A stretch of DNA of 64,000 bases, taken from Aldehydirespirator sp965116665 (GTDB lineage: Bacteria > Actinomycetota > Acidimicrobiia > Acidimicrobiales > Aldehydirespiratoraceae). The DNA is taken from NCBI GenBank assembly GCA_965116665.1, contig OZ220709.1:372001-436000 (forward strand). Direction: 5' to 3'. Position 1 is the stretch's first letter; each line of letters opens with the position of its first letter. The translations under genes were made by a program, and so were the position numbers. The notes under the pieces are model-generated. The model ran no database searches and had not been told where the DNA came from. It saw only the letters and a program-made list of their open reading frames with translations. This document shows, one piece after another, positions 1 to 9,006 of this stretch.

Positions 1-45
1 ACCGTTGATCTACAGAACGCGCTATCGGATACCCGGAGGCGAGTC

Positions 46-1329
46 ATGAGTGAGGCGGCTCCCACGCTCACGATGCCCGGCTACCTGCCGCGCATCGTAG
101 GCCGCGAGGTTGAGAATGCTCTGCGGAGGCGGGGAGCGGTCCTCGTCGAAGGCGTGCGGGGATGCGGCAAGACCTGGATGGCGCGGCACTTCGCCCGCAG
201 CGAGGTCCGGCTGGACGATGAGGCGGCGCTGCTGCTGGCCTCCTCAGATCCAGCCGAGGTGCTGCGGGGACCTACACCCCGGCTGCTGGACGAGTGGCAG
301 AACGCCCCGAGCCTGTGGAATCGGGTGCGCCGGGAATGCGACGACCGCCCCGAGCCCGGCCAGTTCATCCTCACCGGGTCGGCCGCTCCGCAAGACGACG
401 TGACCCGCCATACCGGCACCGGCCGCATCAGCCGGGTGCTGCTGCGGCCGATGTCGTTGTGGGAGACGGGGCAGTCCACCGGCGCCGCATCGCTCAAGCA
501 GGTGTTTGAGGGTGAAGCCGTCTCTTGCCTCCCCAACGGGCAACCGGGCCTGCGAGATATCGCTTCAGCTGTCTGCGTCGGCGGCTGGCCCCAGAACCTC
601 GACCAGAGCGAGAAGGAGGCCCTCTCGTCAGTCGGCGACTACGCCAACGAGCTCATCCGGGTGGACATCCCCACCGCCAGCGGAGTACGGCACGACCCGA
701 CCATGGTGCAACGGCTCATGCAGTCCATCTCACTCAACGTGGCGACCGAGGCCAAGATGACCAGGCTGGCGTCCGACATGGACATCGGCCATCCCCCGAG
801 CCGCAACACCGTCGCCGCCTATCTCGATGCGCTACGCCGCATCTACGTCGTCGAAGACCAGCCCGCGTGGTCGGTGAGCCTCCGATCGAAGGCCACTCTA
901 AGGAAGGAAGCCAAGCGGCACTTCGTTGACCCCTCCCTCGCCGCGGCCATGCTGCGAGCCACTCCCGAGCGGTTGCTGTCCGACCACACGGCCTTTGGCT
1001 CCCTGTTCGAGTCGCTGGCCGTGCGCGACCTCCGCATATACAGCCAAGCCGAGCGGGCCACGGTATTCCACTACCGCGACAACACTGAGCTGGAGGCCGA
1101 CGCCGTCGTCGAGCGCACCGACGGTGCGTGGGTCGCTGCTGAGATCAAGCTCAGCACCAGCACCAAGACCATCGACAGAGCCGCACGGACCCTGCTTCGC
1201 CTCAAGGAGAAGACAACCCGCCAGCGCGCCGCCAACCTGGCCGCTCTGTTGGTGATAACTCCGACCGGTCCCGCCTACCGCCGTCCCGACGGCGTGCAAG
1301 TCGTCCCCATCACTGCCCTCGGCCCCTGA
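46..1329 (+). CDS. AAA ATPase with DUF4143 domain
   Basis: A 427-residue protein of the AAA_14/DUF4143 group. A P-loop is visible at residues 36-43 (GVRGCGKT), a Walker-B-like LLDEWQ at 80-85, and the family's sensor-like strand FILTGSA near residue 110. The C-terminal third holds a DUF4143 nuclease-like fold with the pattern E-AD at about 349-352 and EIKLS near 365, which resembles a PD-(D/E)XK core. The cellular role of this family is not established. A ribosome binding site (GGAGG) lies just ahead of the ATG. It stands alone, followed by a 107-bp gap and a broken toxin-antitoxin remnant, so this end of the window looks like accessory DNA. Confidence 0.85.
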   Translation: MSEAAPTLTMPGYLPRIVGREVENALRRRGAVLVEGVRGCGKTWMARHFARSEVRLDDEAALLLASSDPAEVLRGPTPRLLDEWQNAPSLWNRVRRECDDRPEPGQFILTGSAAPQDDVTRHTGTGRISRVLLRPMSLWETGQSTGAASLKQVFEGEAVSCLPNGQPGLRDIASAVCVGGWPQNLDQSEKEALSSVGDYANELIRVDIPTASGVRHDPTMVQRLMQSISLNVATEAKMTRLASDMDIGHPPSRNTVAAYLDALRRIYVVEDQPAWSVSLRSKATLRKEAKRHFVDPSLAAAMLRATPERLLSDHTAFGSLFESLAVRDLRIYSQAERATVFHYRDNTELEADAVVERTDGAWVAAEIKLSTSTKTIDRAARTLLRLKEKTTRQRAANLAALLVITPTGPAYRRPDGVQVVPITALGP

Positions 1330-1436
1330 CCTGCTTCAACAACTGGACGATTCGGCGGGTTCCTCGTGAGTCGAAAAAGTCATCGCAATGCGATCATCAG
1401 AGTTCTAGGCTCGCCCAACTGGCGAAGGGTCAGGCC

Positions 1437-1730
1437 ATGGCAAATGTCACCATCCGGAATCTGGACGACGATCTGAAGGCGCGACTGTGCCTCCGCGCAG
1501 CCAATCATGGCTGTTCCCCGGAGGAGGAAGTCCACAACATCCTGCGCAAGACCGTCGAACGTCAAGCCGGCCCGACCGACCTCGCTGCGGCCATCCGCAA
1601 TCGCTTCCTGCCCCTCGGCGGCATCGAGCTGGAGCTGCCGCGGCGCGAGCCGGTGGTTACCCGCAACACCCGGGACTTCGAGGGTGCCGGCGTCGACCTG
1701 ATCGATCCGTGGGAGGCGGACGATGACTGA
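1437..1730 (+). pseudogene. FitA-like antitoxin fused in frame to the tail of a FitB/VapC PIN toxin (deletion scar)
   Basis: The first ~75 residues are a FitA/VapB-type ribbon-helix-helix antitoxin: it begins MANVTIRNLDD, has the SPEEEV helix and the usual LPLGGIELELP segment. Residues from about 77 (VVTRNTRDFEGAGVDLIDPW) match instead the C-terminal end of FitB/VapC PIN toxins, where TRN-DF-G-G--LI-PW is the conserved last strand. The antitoxin stop, the toxin start and nearly the whole PIN domain with its acidic active site are missing, so an in-frame deletion of about 330-350 bp is inferred. The product may still bind DNA but cannot be a toxin. It overlaps the next gene by 8 bp. Confidence 0.75.
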
Positions 1731-2475
1731 GCGGGTGGCACTGGTGACCGGTGCGGGGTCGGGGGTGGGCCGGGCCGCGGCGCTGGCGTTGGCTGGTGAC
1801 GGTTGGACTGTGGTGACTGCGGGCCGGCGGCTGGAGCCGCTGGTCGAGACGGTGGAGCTCATCGAGCAGGCTGGGGGCTCGGGGGTGGCGATCACCGCCG
1901 ACGTGGCCGATCCTGAATCGGTCGAGGTGCTCTTCGAGCGCATCAGGGACGACTTCGGACGCATCGACCTGCTGTTCAACAATGCCGGAGCGGCCTCGGC
2001 CCCTGTGCCCTTCGAGGAGATCAGCTTCAAGGACTGGCAGCGGGTCGTCGACGTCAACCTCACCGGCTCGTTCCTGTGCGCCCGCCATGCCGTGGCCATG
2101 ATGAAGTCGCAGCAGCCCCCTGGCGGGCGGATCATCAACAACGGGTCCATCTCGGCCCATGCGCCCCGGCTGAACTCGGCCCCCTACACCGCCACCAAGC
2201 ACGCAATCACCGGCTTGACCAAGTCGCTGGCGCTCGACGGGCGACCCTTCGGCATCACCTGCGGCCAGATCGACATCGGCAACGCCCGCACCGACATGAC
2301 GGCTCGGATGCCCGAAGGCGTCCTCCAGGCCGACGGGTCACTCAAGCCCGAGCCCACCATCGACGCGGCCGATGTCGGCCGGGCCGTCGCCTACATGGCC
2401 AGCCTTCCCCCGGACACCAACGTGCTGTCGATGACGGTCATGGCCAGCGGGATGCCGTTCGTGGGACGGGGCTGA
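1723..2475 (+). CDS. Short-chain dehydrogenase/reductase (SDR)
   Basis: A classical 250-residue SDR. The N-terminal TGAGSGVGR glycine motif binds NAD(P), NNAG follows near residue 86, and the catalytic Ser-Tyr-Lys set is present with Tyr155 and Lys159 in YTATK. Family members reduce or oxidise alcohol/ketone groups in the cytosol; the substrate cannot be read from the sequence. The start ATG overlaps the end of the antitoxin remnant, and the next gene starts 6 bp after its stop, so it probably forms a transcription unit with the methyltransferase downstream. Confidence 0.9.
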   Translation: MTERVALVTGAGSGVGRAAALALAGDGWTVVTAGRRLEPLVETVELIEQAGGSGVAITADVADPESVEVLFERIRDDFGRIDLLFNNAGAASAPVPFEEISFKDWQRVVDVNLTGSFLCARHAVAMMKSQQPPGGRIINNGSISAHAPRLNSAPYTATKHAITGLTKSLALDGRPFGITCGQIDIGNARTDMTARMPEGVLQADGSLKPEPTIDAADVGRAVAYMASLPPDTNVLSMTVMASGMPFVGRG

Positions 2476-2481
2476 CGGGCC

Positions 2482-3579
2482 GTGCTGCTGGTGACGGTCG
2501 GGCAGCGGCTCGCCGGCAGGATCGCGGCCCGGGGACCGATCCCGGTGTCGGAGTTCGTCGAAGCCTGCCTCTACGACCCTGACGGCGGCTTCTACATGCG
2601 GGGCGGGCGAGCCGGCGGTCGCTCCGGGCACTTCCTGACCGCGCCCGAGGTCGGACCGCTGTTCGGGGCGGTCCTGGCCCGGGCGCTGGACGGGTGGTGG
2701 GAGCAACTGGGCGAGCCCGCGCCGTTCACGGTGATCGACTGGGGCGCCGGGCCGGGCACCCTGGCCCGGTCGGTGGTGGCCGCGGAGCCCCGGTGCCTGT
2801 CGGCAGGCGCGCTGGAGTGGATCGCGCTGGAGCTGTCGCCGGTCCAGAGGGCCCTGCATCCCGATCACCCGAGGGTTCAGAGCGCGGCCCGCCTTTCCGA
2901 TGTGCTGCCGCAGGGCGCGCCCGTCGGAGTGGTGGTGGCCAACGAGCTGCTCGACAACCTCCCCTTCGACATCGTCCGTCGCACTCCTGACGGGTGGGAG
3001 GAGGCGCGGGTCACCGTCGATCGATCCTCTGCGCGTCGCGGCTTCTGTCTGGTCGCGGCGGCGGCTCCAGCAGAGCTGGTGGCCGGTCTGCCCGACATGG
3101 AGGTCGGGGCGCGCGTCCCAGTCCAGCGAGCGGCCCGCGACTGGGTGACAGCCGCGCACGAGCTGCTCGGAACGGGCTGGATCGTGGCCTTCGACTACGG
3201 CGCCGGCACGGATGCGCTGGCCGGGAGGGCCAGCCCATCGGACGAGCTGTCCCGCGGGTTGGGCTGGCTGCGGTCTCACCGCGATCACAGGGGCGGCTCG
3301 TCGTGGCTCGCCCAGCCCGGGTCATGCGACATCTCTGTCGACGTGGCCCTCGACCAGGTCCAGGCCGACCATCGGGCCGACGTGTGCTCCCAAGCCGAGT
3401 TCCTGCGGGCCCATGGCATCGAGGAGCTGGTGGCCGAGGGCCGGGCCACGTGGCGAGACCGTGCCGCGGTGGGCGACCTGGAGGCGTTGCGGGCCCGCAG
3501 CCGCACCTCCGAGGCCGAGGCCCTGCTCGACCCGGCCGGCATGGGCGCCTTCAGCGCGCTGGTCTGGACAGTCGGCTGA
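2482..3579 (+). CDS. MidA/NDUFAF7-like SAM-dependent methyltransferase
   Basis: A 365-residue protein of the COG1565/DUF185 family. Family hallmarks are visible: GPIPVSEFVEACLYDPDGGF near the N-terminus, GHFLTAPEVGPLFGAVLA, then the SAM-binding DWGAGPGTLA near residue 91-100 and NELLDNLPFD. Mitochondrial relatives methylate an arginine of complex I; bacterial function is mostly undefined, probably protein methylation. The GTG at 2482 lies 6 bp after the SDR stop and is the first usable start. Confidence 0.85.
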   Translation: MLLVTVGQRLAGRIAARGPIPVSEFVEACLYDPDGGFYMRGGRAGGRSGHFLTAPEVGPLFGAVLARALDGWWEQLGEPAPFTVIDWGAGPGTLARSVVAAEPRCLSAGALEWIALELSPVQRALHPDHPRVQSAARLSDVLPQGAPVGVVVANELLDNLPFDIVRRTPDGWEEARVTVDRSSARRGFCLVAAAAPAELVAGLPDMEVGARVPVQRAARDWVTAAHELLGTGWIVAFDYGAGTDALAGRASPSDELSRGLGWLRSHRDHRGGSSWLAQPGSCDISVDVALDQVQADHRADVCSQAEFLRAHGIEELVAEGRATWRDRAAVGDLEALRARSRTSEAEALLDPAGMGAFSALVWTVG

Positions 3580-3641
3580 GGCCGGGCGGCCCTCCGTCCG
3601 GCCCGAGCACTTCGCAGCAATCGATCCGGTCCGGGCGCGGC

Positions 3642-4043
3642 TCAATCCTGGGCTTCGGTCCAGTCGTTGATGGCGGTTTCGCAGGGGCCGATCAGGGGGG
3701 CGACCACGGGGTAGCCGGCGTAGGGGGCCAGCATTATCAGCGTCTCGCGCAGCTGGTCGGGGGTGAGTTCGCCCCGCCTGAGGGCCGACTGGGCCTGGAG
3801 CTTCCAGACGTCGGTGGCGCCCCGGGCCGCGATCACGCCCATGATGAGCAGGCGCCGGTCCCGGATCGACAGAACGTCGCGGTCCCACACTTCGGCGAAC
3901 AGGCTCCGCATCATCACGTCGTTGAACGCCATCGTGCCCTCGGGCAGGGCCGGGACCTCGCCCTGGTAGACCTCGGTCACCATGGCGACACCCCGTTGGT
4001 AGGTGTCGTCCGAGCCGGTGTCGGGGGAGTTGTCAGTGCTCAT
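3642..4043 (-). CDS. Carboxymuconolactone decarboxylase family protein
   Basis: A 133-residue all-helical protein of the CMD family. The core RDRRLLIMGVIAARG and the helix ELTPDQLRETLIML are typical; the CxxC redox pair of AhpD is absent, so a peroxidase role is unlikely. The start ATG overlaps the stop of the upstream dehydrogenase by 4 bp (ATGA), which fixes the start and shows translational coupling. It is the last gene of a P450-dehydrogenase-CMD operon, which suggests catabolism of a small organic molecule; the substrate is unknown. Confidence 0.8.
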   Translation of the reverse strand: MSTDNSPDTGSDDTYQRGVAMVTEVYQGEVPALPEGTMAFNDVMMRSLFAEVWDRDVLSIRDRRLLIMGVIAARGATDVWKLQAQSALRRGELTPDQLRETLIMLAPYAGYPVVAPLIGPCETAINDWTEAQD

Positions 4044-4906
4044 GGGGACTCCTCGGTGTCCTCGTGGACGTTGTAGACGGCGGGCATGACGCGGCCCAGA
4101 GCGTCGAGAAGGGCGCCGGCGCCGGGCCGGGTGCGGCCCACCTCCAGCGCCAGCGACAGGTCCTTGGTGGCGATCCCGGCCTGGGACTCCAGCATGGACC
4201 GCAGCTCGCCGACGATGTGCTCGGCGGGGATGTCCAGCAGGGCGCAGTACTGCTCGGTCAGCGCGCCCAGCTGGCCCATCGACCGCCATGCCTCCAGCAG
4301 CGCGGCCGGCTCGCCGCCGGTGCTGGCCACCATGTCGTGGGCGGTGGCGGCCGCCGCGAACTGGGCGTAGGTCATCACGTTGATGGCGATCTTCAGCACC
4401 GCACCCGCGCCCACCGGACCGGCGTCGACAAGCGTGCCCGCGTAGACGTCGAGCACTTCCCGGGCCGCCGCGGGCATGTCCGCCAACCCGCCGGCCAGCA
4501 CGGTGAGGCTGCCGGCCCTGGCGTTGTCGGCTCCGCCGGCCACGCAGGCGTCGAATACGGCGATGCCTGATTCGGTAGCCGCGTCTCGCGCCGCCAGCAC
4601 CGTGTCTGGGTGGACGGTGGAGTGAATGAGCACGGCGAGCGTTCCGTGGGCTCCCTCAACGATGCCACCCGGGCCGGACAGTACGGCTTCGACGTGGGCT
4701 GCGGCGGGCACGCAGACGCTCACCACATCGCTGGCCCGGGCAACCGCGGCCGCGTCGGCGCTCGCTTCGGCTCCCAGTGAGACGGCCGCGTCCACCGCCG
4801 CGGGATCGAGGTCGTAGACAGCGACCGGTCCGTTGCCGTGTCGGATCAAGTTCTCGACCATGGCCGAGCCCATCATGCCCAGACCGATGTAGCCGAAACG
4901 GGTCAT
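4040..4906 (-). CDS. 3-hydroxyisobutyrate dehydrogenase-like NAD(P)-dependent oxidoreductase
   Basis: A 288-residue beta-hydroxyacid dehydrogenase. The Rossmann motif GYIGLGMMGSAM opens the protein, the substrate-binding strand FDACVAGGADNARAGSLTVL corresponds to the family's D-PVSGG--GA--G-L motif, and the catalytic lysine pattern KIAIN sits near residue 174. The family oxidises 3-hydroxy acids or reduces related semialdehydes. It overlaps the P450 gene upstream and the CMD gene downstream by 4 bp each, so the three are surely co-translated. Confidence 0.85.
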   Translation of the reverse strand: MTRFGYIGLGMMGSAMVENLIRHGNGPVAVYDLDPAAVDAAVSLGAEASADAAAVARASDVVSVCVPAAAHVEAVLSGPGGIVEGAHGTLAVLIHSTVHPDTVLAARDAATESGIAVFDACVAGGADNARAGSLTVLAGGLADMPAAAREVLDVYAGTLVDAGPVGAGAVLKIAINVMTYAQFAAAATAHDMVASTGGEPAALLEAWRSMGQLGALTEQYCALLDIPAEHIVGELRSMLESQAGIATKDLSLALEVGRTRPGAGALLDALGRVMPAVYNVHEDTEESP

Positions 4907-6129
4907 TCCGCCACGGCACCGAGCCGAGGTCCGGGCGTGAAGCTGATGGGCAGGCTCCTCCAGCCGCTGACGTTGCCGCTGTGGAACCGGACCTTGTTGT
5001 CGTGGTTCACCGCGTAGTCGCTCATGCGCCGGTGGATCTCCTCCAGCGCCACCCGGCCCTCGAGGCGGGCCAGCGCCGCGCCGAGGCAGAAGTGGACGCC
5101 GTACCCGAAGCCCAGATGCCGCTCCGGATTGCGGAAGATGTCGAACTCCCCCGCAGTGGGCCCGAACTCCCGCTCGTCCTGGTTGGCCGCGCCGATCAGC
5201 AGCAGCACCGAGTCGCCCTGGTGCATCCGCTGGCCGTGCATCTCCACGTCGCGGGCGAGGGTGCGGTGCATGTACTGGGTGGAGCTGTGGAACCGCACGA
5301 CCTCCTCCACCGTCTGGGGGACCAGTGACGGGTCGGCCACCAGAGCGGCCCGCTGGTCGGGATGGCGCGACAGCAACTCGACGGCGTTTCCCACCATCTT
5401 GGCGGTCGTCTCGAACCCGGCGAACACGAACAGCAGGCAGAACCCGAGCAGCTCAGGCTCGGTCAGCGCCCGGCCGTCGACCTCCAACCCCAGCAGGTCC
5501 GACACCAGCCCGCCGCCCGGCACCTCGCCGGCGCGCCGCCGGTCAAAATCCTCGGTGAAGTAGGCGAGCACCTCGAGGATCGCCTCGAATGCCTCCGTGG
5601 GGATCTCCATGGACCCGTCCTCGCGGACCAGGCCCCGGTCTGCACAGTCCCGCAGCCTGTCCCGGTCGGCCCCCGGTATGCCGAGCACGGCCGAGATCAC
5701 ATCCATCGGGAAGCAGCCGGCCACGTCAGCCATCAGGTCGGCGTGACCCGACTCGATCACCGTGTCGATGTAGTGGTTGACGATCCTGCGGATCTCGTCC
5801 TCCATGTGGGCCACGCGCCGGACGGTGAACACACGCGACACCAGCATCCGCAGCGCGGTGTGCTCCGGCGGGTCGACCTCGATCATCTCGTGGAACCTGG
5901 GGTTGGTCCGATCGATGGGCCGCCTGCTCTCCAGAGCCACGCCGCCGGCCGAGGAGTAGGTCTCGTGGTCCCGGAACGCACTCTGCACGTCCTCGAAGCG
6001 GCTCAACGCCCAGAACCCCAGGTCGGGGTTCCAGTAGGCGGGCGCCTCGTCGCGCAGCCGCCGGTACGTGTCGTACGGGTTGTCGTGCACCGAGAAGGCG
6101 TACGGGTTGTACACCAGCGGCGGGCCCAT
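4903..6129 (-). CDS. Cytochrome P450
   Basis: A 408-residue soluble bacterial P450. The I-helix motif FAGFETT (oxygen activation, acid-alcohol pair ET), the K-helix EVVR (ExxR) and the heme loop FGYGVHFCLGAALAR with ligand Cys348 are all present. It would hydroxylate a small hydrophobic substrate using external ferredoxin and reductase, none of which is adjacent. It is the first gene of the P450-dehydrogenase-CMD operon. The start is supported by a TAGTAT box 6 nt upstream of the ATG, implying a leaderless message. Confidence 0.95.
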   Translation of the reverse strand: MGPPLVYNPYAFSVHDNPYDTYRRLRDEAPAYWNPDLGFWALSRFEDVQSAFRDHETYSSAGGVALESRRPIDRTNPRFHEMIEVDPPEHTALRMLVSRVFTVRRVAHMEDEIRRIVNHYIDTVIESGHADLMADVAGCFPMDVISAVLGIPGADRDRLRDCADRGLVREDGSMEIPTEAFEAILEVLAYFTEDFDRRRAGEVPGGGLVSDLLGLEVDGRALTEPELLGFCLLFVFAGFETTAKMVGNAVELLSRHPDQRAALVADPSLVPQTVEEVVRFHSSTQYMHRTLARDVEMHGQRMHQGDSVLLLIGAANQDEREFGPTAGEFDIFRNPERHLGFGYGVHFCLGAALARLEGRVALEEIHRRMSDYAVNHDNKVRFHSGNVSGWRSLPISFTPGPRLGAVAE

Positions 6130-6135
6130 GCGCCG

Positions 6136-6141
6136 ATACTA
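6136..6141 (-). promoter_or_regulatory. -10 box of a leaderless promoter for the P450 operon
   Basis: Reads TAGTAT on the minus strand, followed by 6 nt and the ATG of the P450 gene. There is no room for a ribosome binding site, so transcription probably starts at or next to the start codon. Confidence 0.55.
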
Positions 6142-6290
6142 GGTCAGCCTCTGGGCACCCGCTTCGACGGTATTCGTGGCGCGTTCCGAATCCGCGTGAG
6201 GCGCGGCAACGGCGCGATACTTCGCGGAGCACAGAGTCCGCGGCCCGGCGGCGGGCGCACGGCTGGTATCGAGATCCGGAAGGGTGGAAG

Positions 6291-7790
6291 TTGACGGCGA
6301 GGACGGTTGGGCTGGTCGGCACGGGAGTGATCGGCGCCGGGTGGGCGGTGCGCGTCCTGGCCCGGGGGCACGATGTCGCGGCGTGGGATCCGGCGGTCGG
6401 TGCCGAGGACCGGCTCCGGCGCGCGGTGGAGCGGGCCTGGCCGTCGGCTGCCCGGCTGGGCCTGTTCCCCGGCGCCGACCCGGATCGGCTGCGCTGGGCC
6501 GGCAGTGCCGAGGAGGTCGCGGCCTCGGCCGACTGGGTGCAGGAGAGCGTCCCGGAGGACGCGTCGGTCAAGCAGCCCCTCCTGCGTCTCCTCGATGCGG
6601 CTGCCCACCCTGCGACGGTGGTTGCCAGCAGTTCATCCGGTCTGCTTCCGACTCGCCTGGCCGAGGGGCTGAGCCATCCCGAGCGGCTCCTGATCGGCCA
6701 TCCGTTCAACCCGGTGTACCTGCTGCCGCTGGTGGAGGTGGTGCCCGGCGAGGCCACCAGCGACGAGGCGGTGGCCGCGGCTGTGGCCCACTACGACGAC
6801 CTGGTGATGCACCCGCTGGTGGTGCGCAACGAGGTGGAGGGCTACCTGTCGGACCGGCTCCAGGAGGCCCTGTGGCGCGAGAACCTGCACCTGGTGAACG
6901 ACGGGGTGGCCACCACCGCCGAGCTGGACGAGGCCATCGTCTACGGACCCGGGCTGCGCTGGGCGGCCATGGGCACGAACCTCACGTTCCATCTGGCCGG
7001 CGGTGACGGCGGGATGCGTCACATGCTGGGCCAGTTCGGGCCGGCGCTGAAGTTGCCGTGGACCAGTCTCGAGGCCCCCGAGCTCACCGTGGAACTGGTG
7101 GAGGCCATGGCCGCGGGCTGCGAGGACCAGGCAGCCGGGCGGTCGGTCGCCGAGTTGGAGCGCCAGCGCGACGACTCGTTGCTGGCGGTCATGCGGGCGC
7201 TGCGCCCCAGTGGCGCCGGCGCCGGCCGGCTGATGGCCGAGCGGGAGGCTCGGATTCTGGCCGCCGGAGCCGCGGCCGCGGCCGAGCCGTGGACGCCGGG
7301 TGCCGAGGTCTCCGCTCCCCTGGAGTTGTATGAGGCCGTGGTGGAGCCCGACTGGGTGGACTACAACGGCCATATGACCGAGTGGGCCTTCTTGACCGCC
7401 TTCGGGTGGGCGTCCGACGCGCTGTTCCGGTACGTGGGCATCGACGAGGACTACCGGGCCGGCGGGCACTCCTACTACACGGTCGAGACCCACCTCCACC
7501 ACCGGCGGGAGGCCTCCGAGGGGGAACGGCTGCGGGTCACCACCCAGATGCTGGGCCGCGACGCCAAGCGGCTGCACATCTTCCACACCATGTACCGGGG
7601 CGACGCCGGCGGCGGCGAGGTGGTCTGCACCGGCGAGCAGATGCTGGTCCATGTGGACACCGCCGCCGGACGCAGCGCACCGCTGCTCGACGGTCCGGCA
7701 GCCGCGGTGGCCGCCATCGGAGCGGCCCACGCCCGCATGCCGAGGCCGCCGGAGGCCGGTAGCCGCATGGCCATCGCCACCAAGGACTGA
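6291..7790 (+). CDS. lcdH: L-carnitine dehydrogenase fused to a thioesterase
   Basis: A 499-residue two-domain protein. Residues 1-~315 are a 3-hydroxyacyl-CoA-dehydrogenase-type domain: GLVGTGVIGAGWAV binds NAD, then ASSSSGLLPTRLAEG, GHPFNPVYLLPLVEVV with the catalytic His, and DRLQEALWRE. This pattern is that of carnitine 3-dehydrogenases. Residues ~340-480 are a hot-dog acyl-CoA thioesterase (VDYNGHMTEWAFL). Fused carnitine dehydrogenase/betainyl-CoA thioesterases are known in bacteria that turn carnitine into glycine betaine. The intermediate cleavage enzyme (BKACE/DUF849 type) is not in the window. The TTG start has a purine-rich GGAAGGGTGGAAG ahead of it. A beta-oxidation hydroxyacyl-CoA dehydrogenase is the alternative reading. 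Confidence 0.8.
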   Translation: MTARTVGLVGTGVIGAGWAVRVLARGHDVAAWDPAVGAEDRLRRAVERAWPSAARLGLFPGADPDRLRWAGSAEEVAASADWVQESVPEDASVKQPLLRLLDAAAHPATVVASSSSGLLPTRLAEGLSHPERLLIGHPFNPVYLLPLVEVVPGEATSDEAVAAAVAHYDDLVMHPLVVRNEVEGYLSDRLQEALWRENLHLVNDGVATTAELDEAIVYGPGLRWAAMGTNLTFHLAGGDGGMRHMLGQFGPALKLPWTSLEAPELTVELVEAMAAGCEDQAAGRSVAELERQRDDSLLAVMRALRPSGAGAGRLMAEREARILAAGAAAAAEPWTPGAEVSAPLELYEAVVEPDWVDYNGHMTEWAFLTAFGWASDALFRYVGIDEDYRAGGHSYYTVETHLHHRREASEGERLRVTTQMLGRDAKRLHIFHTMYRGDAGGGEVVCTGEQMLVHVDTAAGRSAPLLDGPAAAVAAIGAAHARMPRPPEAGSRMAIATKD

Positions 7791-7804
7791 CAAGGAGGGC
7801 TGGC

Positions 7805-8965
7805 TTGGACTTCTCGATCGACGACTCCCAGCAGATGGTGGTCGACACGGTGCGGGCGTTCGTCGAGCGCGAGCTGGTATCCCGCGAGGCCGAGGTGGAG
7901 CGCACCGGCGAGGTGCCCCCCGAACTGGTGGAGGAGATCCGCGGCAAGGCCATCGACGCCGGGCTCTACTCGGCCAACATGCCCGTCGAGCTGGGCGGGG
8001 GCGGGCTCGACGATCTGACCCTGGCCATGGCCGAGCGGGCCTTCGGCTGGACCGCCTACGCCCTGCACTACATCGTGGCCCGGCCGTCGAACATCCTGCG
8101 GGCCTGCACCGGCTCCCAGGTGGAGGAGTACCTGCTGCCCACGGTGCGGGGCGAGCGGGTGGAGTGCCTGGCCATGAGCGAGCCCGACGCCGGCTCCGAC
8201 CTGCGGGGCATGTCCTGCCGGGCCGAGCGCCGCGGCGACCACTTCGTGGTCAACGGCACCAAGCACTTCATCAGCCACGCCGACCTGGCCGACTACGTGA
8301 TCCTGTTCGCGGCCACCGGCGCGACCGACACCGACCGCGGTCCCCGCAAGCTGATCTCGGCGCTGCTGGTGGACTTCGATACGCCCGGCGTGGAGCGGGT
8401 GCCGGGCTACAACTGCGTGTCGAACCGGGGCTACCACAACTTCGTCATCAATTTCGACAACGCCCGGGTGCCCGTCTCCAAGCTGCTCGGCACCGAGCAC
8501 CGGGGTTTCGACGTGGCCAATGAGTGGCTGGGCAGCACCCGGCTCCAAGTGGCTGCAGTGTGCCTCGGCCGGGCCGACCGGGCCCTGGCGGTGGCCCTCG
8601 ACTGGGCTGCGAGCCGGGAGCAGTTCGGGCAGCCGATCGGGCGTTTCCAGGGGGTGTCCTTCAAGCTGGCCGACATGCGCACCCGGCTGCTGGAGGCCGA
8701 GCTCATGACCTACCGGGCGGCGTGGTTGTCGGCCCGGGGCGAGATGGCCGACGCCGACGCGGCCATGGCCAAGCTGTCCGCCACCGAGATGCTCCAGTTC
8801 GTGTCGGACGAGGCCATCCAGATCTTGGGCGGGATGGGGCTGATGGACGAGCTGCCGCTGGAGCGGATCTGGCGCGATGCTCGCGTCGACCGCATCTGGG
8901 ACGGCACCAGCGAGATCCAGCGCCACATCGTGTCGCGAGCCATGCTGCGCCCCCTGGGCTGCTGA
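7805..8965 (+). CDS. Acyl-CoA dehydrogenase
   Basis: A 386-residue flavoprotein of the acyl-CoA dehydrogenase family. FAD-site signatures are present: AMSEPDAGSDLRGM, FVVNGTKHFISHA, SREQFGQPIGRFQ and GGMGLMDELPLERIWRDARV. The family's usual catalytic Glu in (Y/W)EGT is Asp366 here (IWDGTSEIQ), which would weaken or shift the base. In this neighbourhood it could interconvert gamma-butyrobetainyl-CoA and crotonobetainyl-CoA, the step of CaiA; that is inference from context. The TTG start is preceded by a strong AAGGAGGG at the right spacing. Electron transfer flavoprotein genes are not nearby. Confidence 0.9.
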   Translation: MDFSIDDSQQMVVDTVRAFVERELVSREAEVERTGEVPPELVEEIRGKAIDAGLYSANMPVELGGGGLDDLTLAMAERAFGWTAYALHYIVARPSNILRACTGSQVEEYLLPTVRGERVECLAMSEPDAGSDLRGMSCRAERRGDHFVVNGTKHFISHADLADYVILFAATGATDTDRGPRKLISALLVDFDTPGVERVPGYNCVSNRGYHNFVINFDNARVPVSKLLGTEHRGFDVANEWLGSTRLQVAAVCLGRADRALAVALDWAASREQFGQPIGRFQGVSFKLADMRTRLLEAELMTYRAAWLSARGEMADADAAMAKLSATEMLQFVSDEAIQILGGMGLMDELPLERIWRDARVDRIWDGTSEIQRHIVSRAMLRPLGC

Positions 8966-9006
8966 GGTGCAGTGACGAGCCGGCCGGCCCTTCCACGGTC
9001 GATGAC

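Noticed and set aside
46..1329. AAA/DUF4143 protein as part of an antiphage defence system
   Set aside because: No partner effector or nuclease gene lies beside it, and the family is widespread outside defence islands.
8524..9006. N-terminal extension of the CoA ligase into the acyl-CoA dehydrogenase gene
   Set aside because: The frame is open by chance; the family N-terminus (RLLRPRSLAFVG) begins right after GTG 9007 and the overlapped dehydrogenase is clearly the real coding frame.
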